Source: Porticoccus litoralis
Lineage (GTDB): Bacteria; Pseudomonadota; Gammaproteobacteria; Pseudomonadales; Porticoccaceae
DNA length: 64,000 nucleotides
Direction: 5' to 3'
Assembly (NCBI RefSeq): GCF_030676955.1
Contig: NZ_JAUUUU010000002.1
Coordinates: 248,001-312,000, forward strand
Each line of letters begins with the position of its first letter. Position 1 is the first letter of the stretch. Under the pieces are notes generated by a model. That model did no database searches, was not told the origin of the DNA, and saw only the letters and a program-made list of their open reading frames with translations. The position numbers were made by a program, and so were the translations under genes. Below are positions 54,345 through 62,509 of this stretch, piece by piece.

Positions 54345-55590
54345 AGCGGATGCGCTGCGACCAGAAACTGTTGCTCTCGACGCTTTAATCAAGGCAACTG
54401 TTGCCAAGGTTCGTGCCCAGAGTGATCCATCGTTACCGGATGCTATGTTGTTCATGGGAAATTGGCATCAGGCCGTGCCGGCCATGGTCATCCAGGATCC
54501 GGTGTTGGAACCCGTCGATAAACTGGTATGGATGGTTATCATGCTCCATGCCAGAGAGACTGGAGGACGAACGGCGTTCCCCGATTACGATACCATTGCG
54601 GCTAAAACCAACGTTTCCTCAACCTCCACTGTCTCTCGTGCTATTGCCATTCTGCGCTTGACGCGTTGGCTAACGCTGTGTGCCAGAGTGCGTCAAAAAA
54701 GCGGCCGTTTCACTGGCAATGTCTACAGTCTTCATGATGAACCCCTGCCTCTGGTCGATGCCCTGTACCTGGATGAGTCCTATATGGTATTCGTTACCCA
54801 ATCCCAGGAACATCATCACGCCCGCGTCCGGCGCGTGGCGCAAGCTGTGTTGGAGAGTCTGGATAAGGATATTCAGGATGGCGAGTCGTTAGGACGGAAG
54901 GAGTCAACTATTGAGCGTCGACTGCAGGCCGCCCAACAATTGTCAGATTCCAGCGGAAACCACAGCAAAAGCGGTCGTTATTTTACTTTTCACGCCGCGA
55001 CCATCGGGAAACTGAAAAATTCATCCGAGGCCAGCGCATCAGCACAATCCGTCCAGGACCAAAATTCAAAGACGGAGGAAAAGGAACACTACAGTAGTTG
55101 TTGTAGTAGTCATAATAAAAAAACAACTACAACAACCACTACACAAAATACAAACCATGCAGAGCAAACATTTTCTGAATCCAATCCATCAGTCCCGTCG
55201 GCAACAGAGCGAGCGCTGATCTATCCGCCGCGCTTGTCGGAGAACCAGAAACACCTGGCGGACAGGTATCTTGCTATGATCGATCCTGATGATCGGCAGT
55301 TGGTGCTCGACGAACTTCAGGGTCGTCTGGAGTCTGAGCAAAAAGGCATGAAGCCGGTTTATGACGAGCTGCGATTCTTGCATTCGTTGTGCAAGGCGGC
55401 ACAACAAGGCGAATTTGTGCCAAACCTCGGGATCAAGGTGGCCGAGGCAAGACAAGATCGGGTACTTCACGTCCCGCCGCCAGAAAACGAAGAACAGAAA
55501 AGCAAGGTGGCTGAAGAGCGAGCACGAAACCAAGCCTATGGACGGGAGCAGCTGGCCAAGTTACGAGCATCATTGAATATGGACAAATAG
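54334..55590 (+). CDS. STY4528-type replication protein of the element
   Basis: A 418-residue protein from ATG 54334. The N-terminal part contains a winged-helix region typical of replication initiators (PDYDTIAAKTNVSSTSTVSR, AIAILRLTRWLTLCARVRQK). A polar central spacer rich in Ser, Thr, Asn and Lys follows (about 255-300, with a long run of Thr), then a C-terminal helical region. It belongs to the STY4528 pathogenicity-island replication family. The DNA in the spacer contains an 11-bp inverted repeat and is locally A+T-rich, which may be part of an origin. Confidence 0.82.
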   Translation: MAHEADALRPETVALDALIKATVAKVRAQSDPSLPDAMLFMGNWHQAVPAMVIQDPVLEPVDKLVWMVIMLHARETGGRTAFPDYDTIAAKTNVSSTSTVSRAIAILRLTRWLTLCARVRQKSGRFTGNVYSLHDEPLPLVDALYLDESYMVFVTQSQEHHHARVRRVAQAVLESLDKDIQDGESLGRKESTIERRLQAAQQLSDSSGNHSKSGRYFTFHAATIGKLKNSSEASASAQSVQDQNSKTEEKEHYSSCCSSHNKKTTTTTTTQNTNHAEQTFSESNPSVPSATERALIYPPRLSENQKHLADRYLAMIDPDDRQLVLDELQGRLESEQKGMKPVYDELRFLHSLCKAAQQGEFVPNLGIKVAEARQDRVLHVPPPENEEQKSKVAEERARNQAYGREQLAKLRASLNMDK

Positions 55591-55777
55591 CGCGACCGCC
55601 CGTTATCACACGTGATGTGACATATCTCCGTCGTTACTTCCCTGCACTGTTTCCACTGGAACCATCTGATCGCAACAACACAAAACACTGCACCAGTCGG
55701 ATGGATATTCCGTGGTGTCATTTTCCCATTCGTGGATTCATAGCACGTCAGAGTTGATCTTGAAGGGAATGACGAAA

Positions 55778-56518
55778 ATGAATTCAGACGCAGAGCAGTC
55801 ACACGAGAGTACAGCCGAAAATCAAAACGAGTCAGTGCCAGGCGCCCTGCAAGGTGAAGTCTGGTTGACGATTCAGACCTATCAGGCCCAGAGCCTGATC
55901 CGCGGCCGCCGTGCAGCCGATGGCAAGCCTGCCATTATGGGATTGATCGGCTTTGCAGATCGGCTGAAGTCGCTATGGCAGGCCGTCCGCTTCGACGACC
56001 CTTATGCCGACTGGTGGTTACTCAAAGTGGAAGAGGGCGTTGCCGATATCCGAGCACAGCTGCAGGGATTGCAGCAAAGGATGGACGCCCTTATCACTGA
56101 ATCCCACAGTGCTTTCGAATTCAGCGTCGCACAATCGAGTCGACCACAGCGCGTATCGTTACAGTTTGCCAATCCCTATGCCTTCCGTGCTGCACAGTTG
56201 CTGGGTGAGTACGACCGGTTGATGTGCGCAGACATGACGTTGCATCACTTAGGTCTCGACATGCCCACTGACCTCATTGAGCAGGTGTCGGCTAGCGGGC
56301 GATGGGTGCGCCGGGTGTTTGCGTTGCCCCAGGGGTATCACAGTCTGGACGTTCGTCGCTCCGATATCCGGCAGGGAACACCGGCAGCCATCAAAGCGAG
56401 GGAACGGATGGGCGAGATTCCCCAGGACATCCTCAATGGTGAGCGGTTGCCGTCTCTGCGTCCCCTGGCATTTCAACAGCTGAATAACAACGCCATCGCA
56501 GATTCTGACGAGGGCTGA
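55778..56518 (+). CDS. PFL_4669 family integrating conjugative element protein
   Basis: A 246-residue protein of the TIGR03761/DUF1845 family, starting at ATG 55778 (AAGGGA nine bases before). Seen: GEVWLTIQTYQAQSLIRGRR, GLIGFADRLKSLWQAVRFDDP, and YDRLMCADMTLHHLG. No catalytic motif is known. In related elements this gene also follows the replication protein. The 190-base leader contains a TCACA...TGTGA-type dyad near 55606-55622. Confidence 0.83.
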   Translation: MNSDAEQSHESTAENQNESVPGALQGEVWLTIQTYQAQSLIRGRRAADGKPAIMGLIGFADRLKSLWQAVRFDDPYADWWLLKVEEGVADIRAQLQGLQQRMDALITESHSAFEFSVAQSSRPQRVSLQFANPYAFRAAQLLGEYDRLMCADMTLHHLGLDMPTDLIEQVSASGRWVRRVFALPQGYHSLDVRRSDIRQGTPAAIKARERMGEIPQDILNGERLPSLRPLAFQQLNNNAIADSDEG

Positions 56519-56523
56519 ACGCC

Positions 56524-56919
56524 GTGGCCACCAGCACGCTTCAGCAGCTTGTCATCTCGCTCGATACGCGAATTCCACTCGAAGCGATGGTGCTTCAGCG
56601 TTTACGCCGCCTGCCTAACAGCAGGCAAAACGAGTGGTTGCGGCAACTGTTGCTGGTGGGATTTCGAAGCGAGTGTCAGGCCATCAGATCTGAGCAAGCG
56701 CTGCCGGCACACGGAATTTCTATGAGCCAGCCGTGTACATCCCCCGGGATAAACGGAAGTCTCGGAGCTGGTCCCGTCCAGCCGCGAACAACCGAGACGA
56801 TGGTCGATCACACAGTGCGGTCACCTGGCAGCTCACACGACAGCGAACGCGCCGGGCTTGCTCCTCAAAAAGACACCAGAAAACCCTTTACGCACCTGAG
56901 ACGAGTGATCGGTGAGTAA
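56524..56919 (+). CDS. Small protein upstream of ParM, possible partition adaptor
   Basis: A 131-residue protein with GTG start at 56524. Its N-terminal third reads as a ribbon-helix-helix-like stretch (LVISLDTRIPLEAMVLQRLR, NEWLRQLLLVGFRSEC), and the C-terminal part is Ser/Pro/Thr rich and likely disordered, ending in a basic helix. In segregation systems with actin-like ParM, a small RHH DNA-binding adaptor (ParR/StbB) lies beside parM, so that role is plausible. No family recognised with certainty. Confidence 0.6.
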   Translation: MATSTLQQLVISLDTRIPLEAMVLQRLRRLPNSRQNEWLRQLLLVGFRSECQAIRSEQALPAHGISMSQPCTSPGINGSLGAGPVQPRTTETMVDHTVRSPGSSHDSERAGLAPQKDTRKPFTHLRRVIGE

Positions 56920-56951
56920 AGACATCTAACCCTGATATCAGGAATCGCACC

Positions 56952-58058
56952 ATGACAGAACTGACCGATGAGAAATTTTCTGACGAAGACAAACCTCCCG
57001 TGACCACTAATCCCATGGCGGTTGGGCAGGTGGGCCTCGATGACGGCTATGCCTATACCAAAGTGGCGTTACCGGATGGTCGCCTCCTGGCGGTGCCTTC
57101 GCGGGCACGCATGGGATCGGCCGGTGTCACCTGGATACGGGATGAGGAACAGAAAATTTATGAGTACGAAACCGGTGGCAGTGTGTATTCCGTCGGTGCG
57201 GTCGATGGTGAGCCCACCCAATTCGATGAATACCCGGGTTCGGCACTGAACCGGGTGATCGTCCAGCATGCACTGCAACAGGCGGGTTTGTCGGGCCGAT
57301 CCGTCCATGTGGTGACGGGGTTGCCGGTCTCCGCCTTTTACCGCAACGATGGTCAGCAACGGCGACAAGCGATCCAGGCCAAAAGGGATGGTTTGAAATT
57401 GGCGGTTGAGCCTGTTGTTGCCAGAAAAGCATCGCAAAGGTCAGCGCAACAGGGGCTCCTAAAGGTGAGCATCGCCTTTCATGAAGTTATTCCGGAGGCG
57501 CTGGCTGCCTGGTACGACTATGTGATTGTTATGACCGATGATGATGGTGTGACGTTGGACGCGGATCGCGTCAACGCGCCCATCGCCATAGTCGATATCG
57601 GTGGCCGCACCACGGATTATGTGGTGGTCCAGGACCAGGGCATTGTGCACGGTTCCTCCGGCTCTCTGAATCGCGGCATGCTGAACGTCAAGATTCGCGT
57701 GGCGAACCATATACAGGAACAGTTCGATATCAACGAGCTCGGCGAGCAGAGTATCAGTCGGGCCGTCGATACATATCGGTTGCGCCTGCATGGCAAGGAT
57801 CACGATGTCTCGGCCATGGTGGCGGAAGCAAAACGCGAGTTGGTGGAGCGACTCTATACCGAAACCCGCCGCAAGCTTGGACTCGGTGTGGAGTTGGATC
57901 GTGTGCTGTTCGTCGGCGGTGGCAGTGCTGCGTTAGCCGCTGATATTGCCAACTGGTTTCCCAATCAAATTATGGCCGACCATGCCGCTTTTGCTAACGC
58001 AAGGGGCATGCTCAAGTACCTGCAGTTTGTCTGCGACGCCCCGGTGAGGGGGGGGTAA
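56952..58058 (+). CDS. parM: ParM/StbA family actin-like segregation ATPase
   Basis: A 368-residue actin-fold protein: phosphate-1 motif VGLDDGYAYTKVALPDG, second phosphate loop IVDIGGRTTDYVVV, and adenosine motif LFVGGGSAALAADI. Such proteins form ATP-dependent filaments that push plasmids apart. Here it is part of a chromosomally integrated element and replaces the ParA normally linked with ParB. The ATG is preceded by CCTGATATCAGGA; the small dyad CCTG/CAGG holds the AGG of its ribosome-binding site. Protein intact. Confidence 0.87.
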   Translation: MTELTDEKFSDEDKPPVTTNPMAVGQVGLDDGYAYTKVALPDGRLLAVPSRARMGSAGVTWIRDEEQKIYEYETGGSVYSVGAVDGEPTQFDEYPGSALNRVIVQHALQQAGLSGRSVHVVTGLPVSAFYRNDGQQRRQAIQAKRDGLKLAVEPVVARKASQRSAQQGLLKVSIAFHEVIPEALAAWYDYVIVMTDDDGVTLDADRVNAPIAIVDIGGRTTDYVVVQDQGIVHGSSGSLNRGMLNVKIRVANHIQEQFDINELGEQSISRAVDTYRLRLHGKDHDVSAMVAEAKRELVERLYTETRRKLGLGVELDRVLFVGGGSAALAADIANWFPNQIMADHAAFANARGMLKYLQFVCDAPVRGG

Positions 58059-58180
58059 CGACTTTGTACGTGGCCACTGCGGTCTCAGTGGCAAAGAAGA
58101 TGTCAGCGGATTGTGCAAGTGACATCGCGGTTTTACCGTCAATCCAGTGTCAGGGCTTGCCCTGATTTTACTCACCCTGT

Positions 58181-58241
58181 CGGGAAACACCTTCCCGCCA
58201 GGGAATCGTGTTCTCCGGCTTTCCATTATGTTCAAGGAGAA
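58181..58241 (+). promoter_or_regulatory. Double-hairpin leader of the DUF3577 gene with sequestered SD
   Basis: Hairpin 1: CGGGAA (58181-58186) with TTCCCG (58192-58197). Hairpin 2: TTCTCC (58211-58216) with GGAGAA (58236-58241); the AGGAG ribosome-binding site lies in its 3' arm, seven bases from the ATG at 58248. This closes the start site unless opened by a factor or upstream translation. Confidence 0.6.
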
Positions 58242-58247
58242 ACTGTT

Positions 58248-58676
58248 ATGACCAGTAGACAAACTACCCCTGAAAAACCGAAGTATTTCGATCTTGATAT
58301 CCACGGCATCGGTTACCTCAACCGGGTTCGCGAAGTGACACCCGAGAATGGGTTCCCCTTTCTCAGTGTCACCATCGCGGCGCTACGAGGGCCAGCCGAT
58401 AACGTTCAGCACACGCATTTCGAGTGCGTGGTGGTGGGTGAAGAGGCGAAGGATCTGGTGCGTCAGCTAATGCCTGCGGTGGAAGCTGACTTTAAAGTGC
58501 TGGTGGGTTTTCACCTCAGTGATTTGCAAGCCGAAACCTTCATCTTCAAAAACGGTGATCGAGCCGGTACAACGGGCATCAGCCTGAAGTCCCGGTTACT
58601 GCGGTTCCAGTGGATCAAAGTCGAAGGTCAGCCTTTTCCAGCACCTGCGTCTGCGAGCCACAACGCCGTAGCCTGA
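58248..58676 (+). CDS. STY4534/DUF3577 family ICE replication protein
   Basis: A 142-residue protein from ATG 58248: YFDLDIHGIGYLNRVREV, LSVTIAALRGPADNV, HFECVVVGEEAKDLVRQL, and SLKSRLLRFQWIKVEG. The pattern and size match the STY4534 (DUF3577) group of PFGI-1/SPI-7 elements, which has an OB-like fold and is grouped with replication and single-strand-DNA functions. It follows parM by 189 bases. Confidence 0.84.
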   Translation: MTSRQTTPEKPKYFDLDIHGIGYLNRVREVTPENGFPFLSVTIAALRGPADNVQHTHFECVVVGEEAKDLVRQLMPAVEADFKVLVGFHLSDLQAETFIFKNGDRAGTTGISLKSRLLRFQWIKVEGQPFPAPASASHNAVA

Positions 58677-58726
58677 TGACCAAAACTGATCGCATCTGTT
58701 GATGCGATCAATCTTTCAACCCAGCG

Positions 58727-58776
58727 AGGGAGATTCTCCCTTGCCGGGCAGGTCTCCTCGACGCTTCAAGGAGACC
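58727..58776 (+). promoter_or_regulatory. Double-hairpin leader of radC with sequestered SD
   Basis: Upstream hairpin GATCGCATC/GATGCGATC (58688-58696 with 58701-58709) lies just before this region. Inside: AGGGAG/CTCCCT (58727-58732 with 58736-58741), then GGTCTCCT (58751-58758) with AGGAGACC (58769-58776), an 8-bp stem containing the AGGAG of radC, seven bases from its ATG (58781). Confidence 0.65.
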
Positions 58777-58780
58777 GCTC

Positions 58781-59296
58781 ATGGCTTCCAAATCCTCACC
58801 CACACGGGTGATTCCTAAAAACCGTTTCGCGGCCATTCGCATAGCGTCGTTGAACGATCCTGAAAAGCAATCCCTGCTGCAGTTGGCCTTTGCGATATTG
58901 CAGGAGCTGCACCAGCCTGGCCTTGAATTGCCGAGCCCCAATCATACCCGTGACTACTTGCGGATGTTGTTGGCGGAACGCAAAGCAGAGGTCTTTGGTT
59001 GTGTGTACCTGGATAACCGGCATCGAGTGATCGAAGCCACAGAATTATTCCAGGGAACCATTGACGGTGCTTCAGTGTACCCCCGCGTGGTGGTGCAACA
59101 GGCGCTGACGCTCAATGCGGCAGCGGTGATGTTTTTTCACAATCACCCGAGTGGTGTCGCCGAACCCAGTCACGCGGACGAAGCGATTACCCGGCGCCTA
59201 AAAGATGCGCTGGCACTCGTTGATATTCGTGTACTGGATCACTTTGTAGTCACGGTGGGGGAATCAGTTTCCTTCGCCGAACGCGGATTGCTTTAA
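58781..59296 (+). CDS. radC: RadC/JAB-domain protein of the element
   Basis: A 171-residue JAB/MPN-domain protein. Metal ligands: Glu in EVFGCVYLDNRHRVIE and HNHPSGVAEPSHADEAIT (HxHPSG...D), as in the RadC family. RadC-like proteins are common on conjugative elements, where their role (unlike the older DNA repair claim) is unknown. It is shorter than chromosomal RadC, lacking the helix-hairpin-helix part. Same strand as the STY4534 gene, 105 bases after it. Confidence 0.9.
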   Translation: MASKSSPTRVIPKNRFAAIRIASLNDPEKQSLLQLAFAILQELHQPGLELPSPNHTRDYLRMLLAERKAEVFGCVYLDNRHRVIEATELFQGTIDGASVYPRVVVQQALTLNAAAVMFFHNHPSGVAEPSHADEAITRRLKDALALVDIRVLDHFVVTVGESVSFAERGLL

Positions 59297-59310
59297 CGCC
59301 ATTTACTTAA

Positions 59311-59382
59311 CCCATTGGGGAGTCTTCTTCCCCAATGGGAAGGAGGTGCTCCCTGAATTTATTAATTCATTTCTCCAGGGAG
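59311..59382 (+). promoter_or_regulatory. Double-hairpin leader of the DUF6573 gene with sequestered SD
   Basis: Hairpin 1: CCCATTGGGGA (59311-59321) with TCCCCAATGGG (59329-59339), 11 bp, perfect. Hairpin 2: CTCCCTG (59349-59355) with CAGGGAG (59376-59382), with the AGGGAG ribosome-binding site in the 3' arm, seven bases before the ATG at 59390. An inner GAATT/AATTC stem extends it. Confidence 0.65.
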
Positions 59383-59389
59383 AAACCTT

Positions 59390-59815
59390 ATGAAAAATTC
59401 AGAGCACAAGTCGTTGGAAGATGTCTTCGGTCCTGTCGTCGCAAGTTACAGTCGTGCACAGGCTATCGAAGATGGTGTGCTGATCGATGTCACCGCTATG
59501 GCACGTGAGGCAGGCTTCAAATGGCCAGTCGCACTTACCCACACCGCTTGGTGTGATTGCGTAGACTGGACAGAGCGGGATAACCGCTTCCAGGTACAGC
59601 AGGACGAGTCCGGTCGTTTGTGGGATGTGCTGTTTATGGCGTTCTACGCCATTCGAACGGCTACAGCTCCTGGTGATCGGCTGCCGTTCTCGTTGTATCG
59701 CGTGCCGAAAGACGGGCGTTCAACGGAAGCTGAAGAGGTGAGCTTGAAACTGATGGTTGGCCCTGGCGATGCCGGTGAACCGGTCGTCACGATCATGCTG
59801 CCGAACGAAGATTAA
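59390..59815 (+). CDS. DUF6573 family protein
   Basis: A 141-residue protein with the conserved core SRAQAIEDGVLIDVTAMARE, GFKWPVALTHTAWCDCVDW, and GRLWDVLFMAFYAIR. Members of DUF6573 are frequent on plasmids and conjugative elements, but no function is known. Conserved Trp and Arg residues suggest a binding pocket. The ATG at 59390 is fixed by the AGGGAG in its leader hairpin. Confidence 0.8.
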   Translation: MKNSEHKSLEDVFGPVVASYSRAQAIEDGVLIDVTAMAREAGFKWPVALTHTAWCDCVDWTERDNRFQVQQDESGRLWDVLFMAFYAIRTATAPGDRLPFSLYRVPKDGRSTEAEEVSLKLMVGPGDAGEPVVTIMLPNED

Positions 59816-60039
59816 CGTCGCCGATTGCATCGGCTCCTTGCCCTGGCCACTTGGGATAAAGTGGCACCTCATCTGCTCCCGCCTGCCGTCCCGTGCAATC
59901 CCGACTTCCCCCGAAAGTGCCACACCGCCTCTACCTGACGTTTTGGCCATGGTTCCACTGTAACCGCACCGCGAACACCCCTGGCTGCTCAACGTTCATG
60001 ACAGGTCGCAGACCTGGCGTGAGCGTTGACTCGCACGAA

Positions 60040-60080
60040 GCCCTCGTCACTGCTGAGCGAAGCGGGGTAGTGACGAGGGC
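60040..60080. other. 12-bp perfect hairpin in the non-coding region
   Basis: GCCCTCGTCACT (60040-60051) and AGTGACGAGGGC (60069-60080) form a perfect 12-bp stem with a 17-base loop. No T-run follows on either strand, so it is not a simple terminator. It could be a transfer origin or an RNA element. Confidence 0.6.
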
Positions 60081-60352
60081 GGCGGAGCCCCGAATGACAG
60101 CGGACGACGCTCGAATTGATGCGTTCCACGTGAGTTTGGTCTGGCTATACTGCCGCTACGAATCGCAAAAGCTTCATACGCGGCCACGGCGGTAACGTGG
60201 ATGAGGGGGTCGCCCTCGCCAACATAAATGGCACAAACGACAATGGCGCCAGAAGAGCTACCCAGGCGCCAGGTATCCGTTGCCGCTCATCTTCAAGTCC
60301 TGGATGCTCGTCCACTCTCCAAGCGGGCTGAGGCCCTCTTCAACCCTGGCTC

Positions 60353-60628
60353 GCAAGCAGCCAATCATCAACCGGCCGTCTAGCTGACGGTTTCCTTCAA
60401 CCCATGGATCGATGGTTCCGTTCGTTCAACAGGAGATCGTGTTCTCACCATCAACAAGCAATCAAGCGGGGTGTTCACCCTGACTCAATCGCGGCGTTCG
60501 CCGCTTTTAATCCGGCTGGCAAGCAGCCGACCTTTAACGTGCCGTTACTATCTCGGCTTCTTTCAACCCTCGGACCGATGGTTCTAAACATTAAACAGGA
60601 GGAGCAGTACCCACCATCAACGAAGGCT
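60353..60628. repeat. Two imperfect direct repeats of about 110 bases
   Basis: Unit 1 (from 60353 to about 60463) and unit 2 (from 60519 to about 60628) share the ordered blocks GCAAGCAGCC, TTCAACCC, CGATGGTTC, AACAGGAG and CACCATCAAC, with roughly two thirds identity by eye. They are in the same orientation, upstream of the second integrase-like gene. Confidence 0.6.
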
Positions 60629-60806
60629 CTTTGAGCCACTGGTTTACTTGGCACCATCTTCAACAGAAGAGCAGCCAGGTTGCCTGCGACCAGGCTTATC
60701 AGGTCGAACGGGAGTAGTGTCCCTTGACCCTTCCGCCTCGGCGGACCCGGTCAGGCTACGTGCCTGCTGGTTGGTCACAAACACTTACCGGACGGGAAAG
60801 TACACG

Positions 60807-61673
60807 ATGAGAGACCTGAACTACCAACTGAAACAACTGTGTCAGCGCAACCGGGATGGGAGCTACAGTACCCAGGCAAATCGGGCGCGGATGCTCAATC
60901 AGATCGCCAATCAGCTTCAGGACATGGGCTATCGGCGCATGACAACACACTCGCTCAAGCCCAAACATGTGGATGCGCTGGTCAAGCACTGGCTGAGTGA
61001 GGGGATGGCGGCCGGCACCATCAAGAACCGCATGAACTGTCTGCGGTGGTGGGCCGCCAAAGTGGATCGCCGCAACGTGGTGGCGCGATCCAATGACTTT
61101 TACGGCATACCCGATCGCCAATTTGTCAGCAACGAGTCAAAAGCGGTAGCGGTTGATGATCAGGCGCTGTCTGCCATTGCAGACGAGCATGTGCGCATGA
61201 GCCTGGAATTGCAGCGGGCTTTCGGGTTGCGTCGTGAAGAATCGATCAAATTTGTGCCTGTCTATGCGGATCAGGGCGATCATATTCGATTGAAAGCCTC
61301 CTGGACCAAAGGGGGCAAGGTGCGGGTGATACCGATACTCACCCAGGAACAGCGCAATGTGCTGAATCGCGCCCGTCATTTGGCGGGTACCGAGTCGCTG
61401 ATTCCATCGCACAAAAACTACATTCAGCAGCTGCGAACCTATGAGCGCCATACCACTCAGGCGAGATTGTCCAAACTTCACGGCCTTCGCCACGCCTACG
61501 CTCAGGCACGCTACCTGCATTTGACGGGATGGGCTTGCCCGGCAGCGGGAGGGCCGGCAGCAAACCAGTTAAGCGCGGAACAACGCAAGCAAGACTACCA
61601 GGCGCGACTCACTATCAGTCGCGAGCTGGGCCACGTCCGCGAGCAGATCAGTGCGGTTTATTTAGGTCGATGA
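60807..61673 (+). CDS. Second tyrosine recombinase-like protein (Integrase_1 type)
   Basis: A 288-residue protein from ATG 60807, with an N-terminal SAM-like domain (LNYQLKQLCQRNRDGSYSTQ) and a C-terminal domain of the Integrase_1 type (PF12834/PF12835). Catalytic-like residues: Arg in FGLRREESIKF, Lys in WTKGGKVRVIPI, HGLRHAYAQARY, ELGHVREQISAVYLG. It is separate from the att-site integrase at 49 kb; homologues are regular residents of this element class, where their job is unknown. Weak ribosome-binding site. Confidence 0.85.
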   Translation: MRDLNYQLKQLCQRNRDGSYSTQANRARMLNQIANQLQDMGYRRMTTHSLKPKHVDALVKHWLSEGMAAGTIKNRMNCLRWWAAKVDRRNVVARSNDFYGIPDRQFVSNESKAVAVDDQALSAIADEHVRMSLELQRAFGLRREESIKFVPVYADQGDHIRLKASWTKGGKVRVIPILTQEQRNVLNRARHLAGTESLIPSHKNYIQQLRTYERHTTQARLSKLHGLRHAYAQARYLHLTGWACPAAGGPAANQLSAEQRKQDYQARLTISRELGHVREQISAVYLGR

Positions 61674-61787
61674 GTTTGGGGCGAGGCGTCTCATGGATAA
61701 GCACGACACTCACCGAGTGGATTAACCATTCACGCCAGAAGATCGCTTGGCGATCATGATGTCATTCATCACGATCGAGGCCAAAAC

Positions 61788-62282
61788 ATGTCTTCGTTTA
61801 AACATCATGGAATCCCTCGTCTTCTGACGATACTGGTGTGCTGTTCTGGTGCTGCCGTCTGGAGCCATTCGGTAGTGGCGACAGACCAGCCCGTCACAAC
61901 AATGACCACGCTGATACAAACGGGTCGCTATTCAGTGATGGCCGCTCAGCCGACCACCGGGCAGCGGGATCTGTTATCGGTGACGAGAGCGATCACCATT
62001 CCAGGCGACATCGACAGTGTGGGGGAGGCCCTCCACTGGATGTTGCGAGATTCTGGCTATCGCCTGGCGGCCGATGCTGTGCTGTCGGAGGAGGCGAAAG
62101 CCATGCTGGCGCTGCCACTGCCAGCGGTGCATCGCCGCTTTGAGCCCATGCCACTTCAAACCGTGATGGGACTTATGATCGGACCTGCTTTTCATCTCAT
62201 CCAGGATCCCGTTCACCGCCTCATTGCGTTCGAGCGTTGCGCGGAGTTTTCAGTCCCCAATGCGACGGGAGGTGCACAGTAA
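61788..62282 (+). CDS. pilL: PilL-type pilus protein of the element
   Basis: A 164-residue exported protein with an N-terminal hydrophobic signal (LLTILVCCSGAAVWSHS) and the PilL N-terminal domain: GRYSVMAAQPTTGQRDLL, IDSVGEALHWMLRDSGYRL, and MPLQTVMGLMIGPAF. In PFGI-1-class elements PilL starts the type IV conjugative pilus and transfer block. The stop overlaps the next start by one base. Confidence 0.85.
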   Translation: MSSFKHHGIPRLLTILVCCSGAAVWSHSVVATDQPVTTMTTLIQTGRYSVMAAQPTTGQRDLLSVTRAITIPGDIDSVGEALHWMLRDSGYRLAADAVLSEEAKAMLALPLPAVHRRFEPMPLQTVMGLMIGPAFHLIQDPVHRLIAFERCAEFSVPNATGGAQ

Positions 62283-62509
62283 TGGAAGCCTTTGTCATTG
62301 CCATCGTTTTTGTTACTGCATGGGTTATGGGTGCTGAGTCCAGGCAAGTTGATCTGGAACCGCGTGCTGAAAGCGAGGCGGTTTCGATCGGCGATCAGAT
62401 AGACGATCGAGAACGCGCCGTGCGTGTTTGTGATCAGGAGTATCAGCTGATCATTCATCGCGATCTGACCGTGCCCGTTGATCAACAGGTCAATGAAGAT
62501 GGCCATTGA
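62282..62509 (+). CDS. Small membrane-anchored protein of the conjugation block
   Basis: A 75-residue protein from ATG 62282 (overlapping the pilL stop): one N-terminal hydrophobic helix (MEAFVIAIVFVTAWVMG) and an acidic soluble tail. No family recognised. The spacing and overlap with the genes on both sides suggest it is a real part of the transfer operon. Confidence 0.65.
   Translation: MEAFVIAIVFVTAWVMGAESRQVDLEPRAESEAVSIGDQIDDRERAVRVCDQEYQLIIHRDLTVPVDQQVNEDGH

Larger units (their letters stand above)
59816..60806. other. Large non-coding region with long imperfect repeats and hairpins
   Basis: About 990 bases with no convincing gene. A 12-bp stem, GCCCTCGTCACT (60040-60051) with AGTGACGAGGGC (60069-60080), stands out. 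Two imperfect units begin GCAAGCAGCC at 60353 and 60519 (offset 166). They share TTCAACCC, CGATGGTTC, AACAGGAG and CACCATCAAC in order. The AACAGGAG in each looks like a ribosome-binding site, but only a 14-codon frame follows the first. This could be decayed gene leaders, an origin of transfer, or non-coding RNAs. Confidence 0.55.

Noticed and set aside
60404..60634. A 76-codon frame in the non-coding part of the element
   Set aside because: No start signal, no homology pattern, and it spans both imperfect repeat units.
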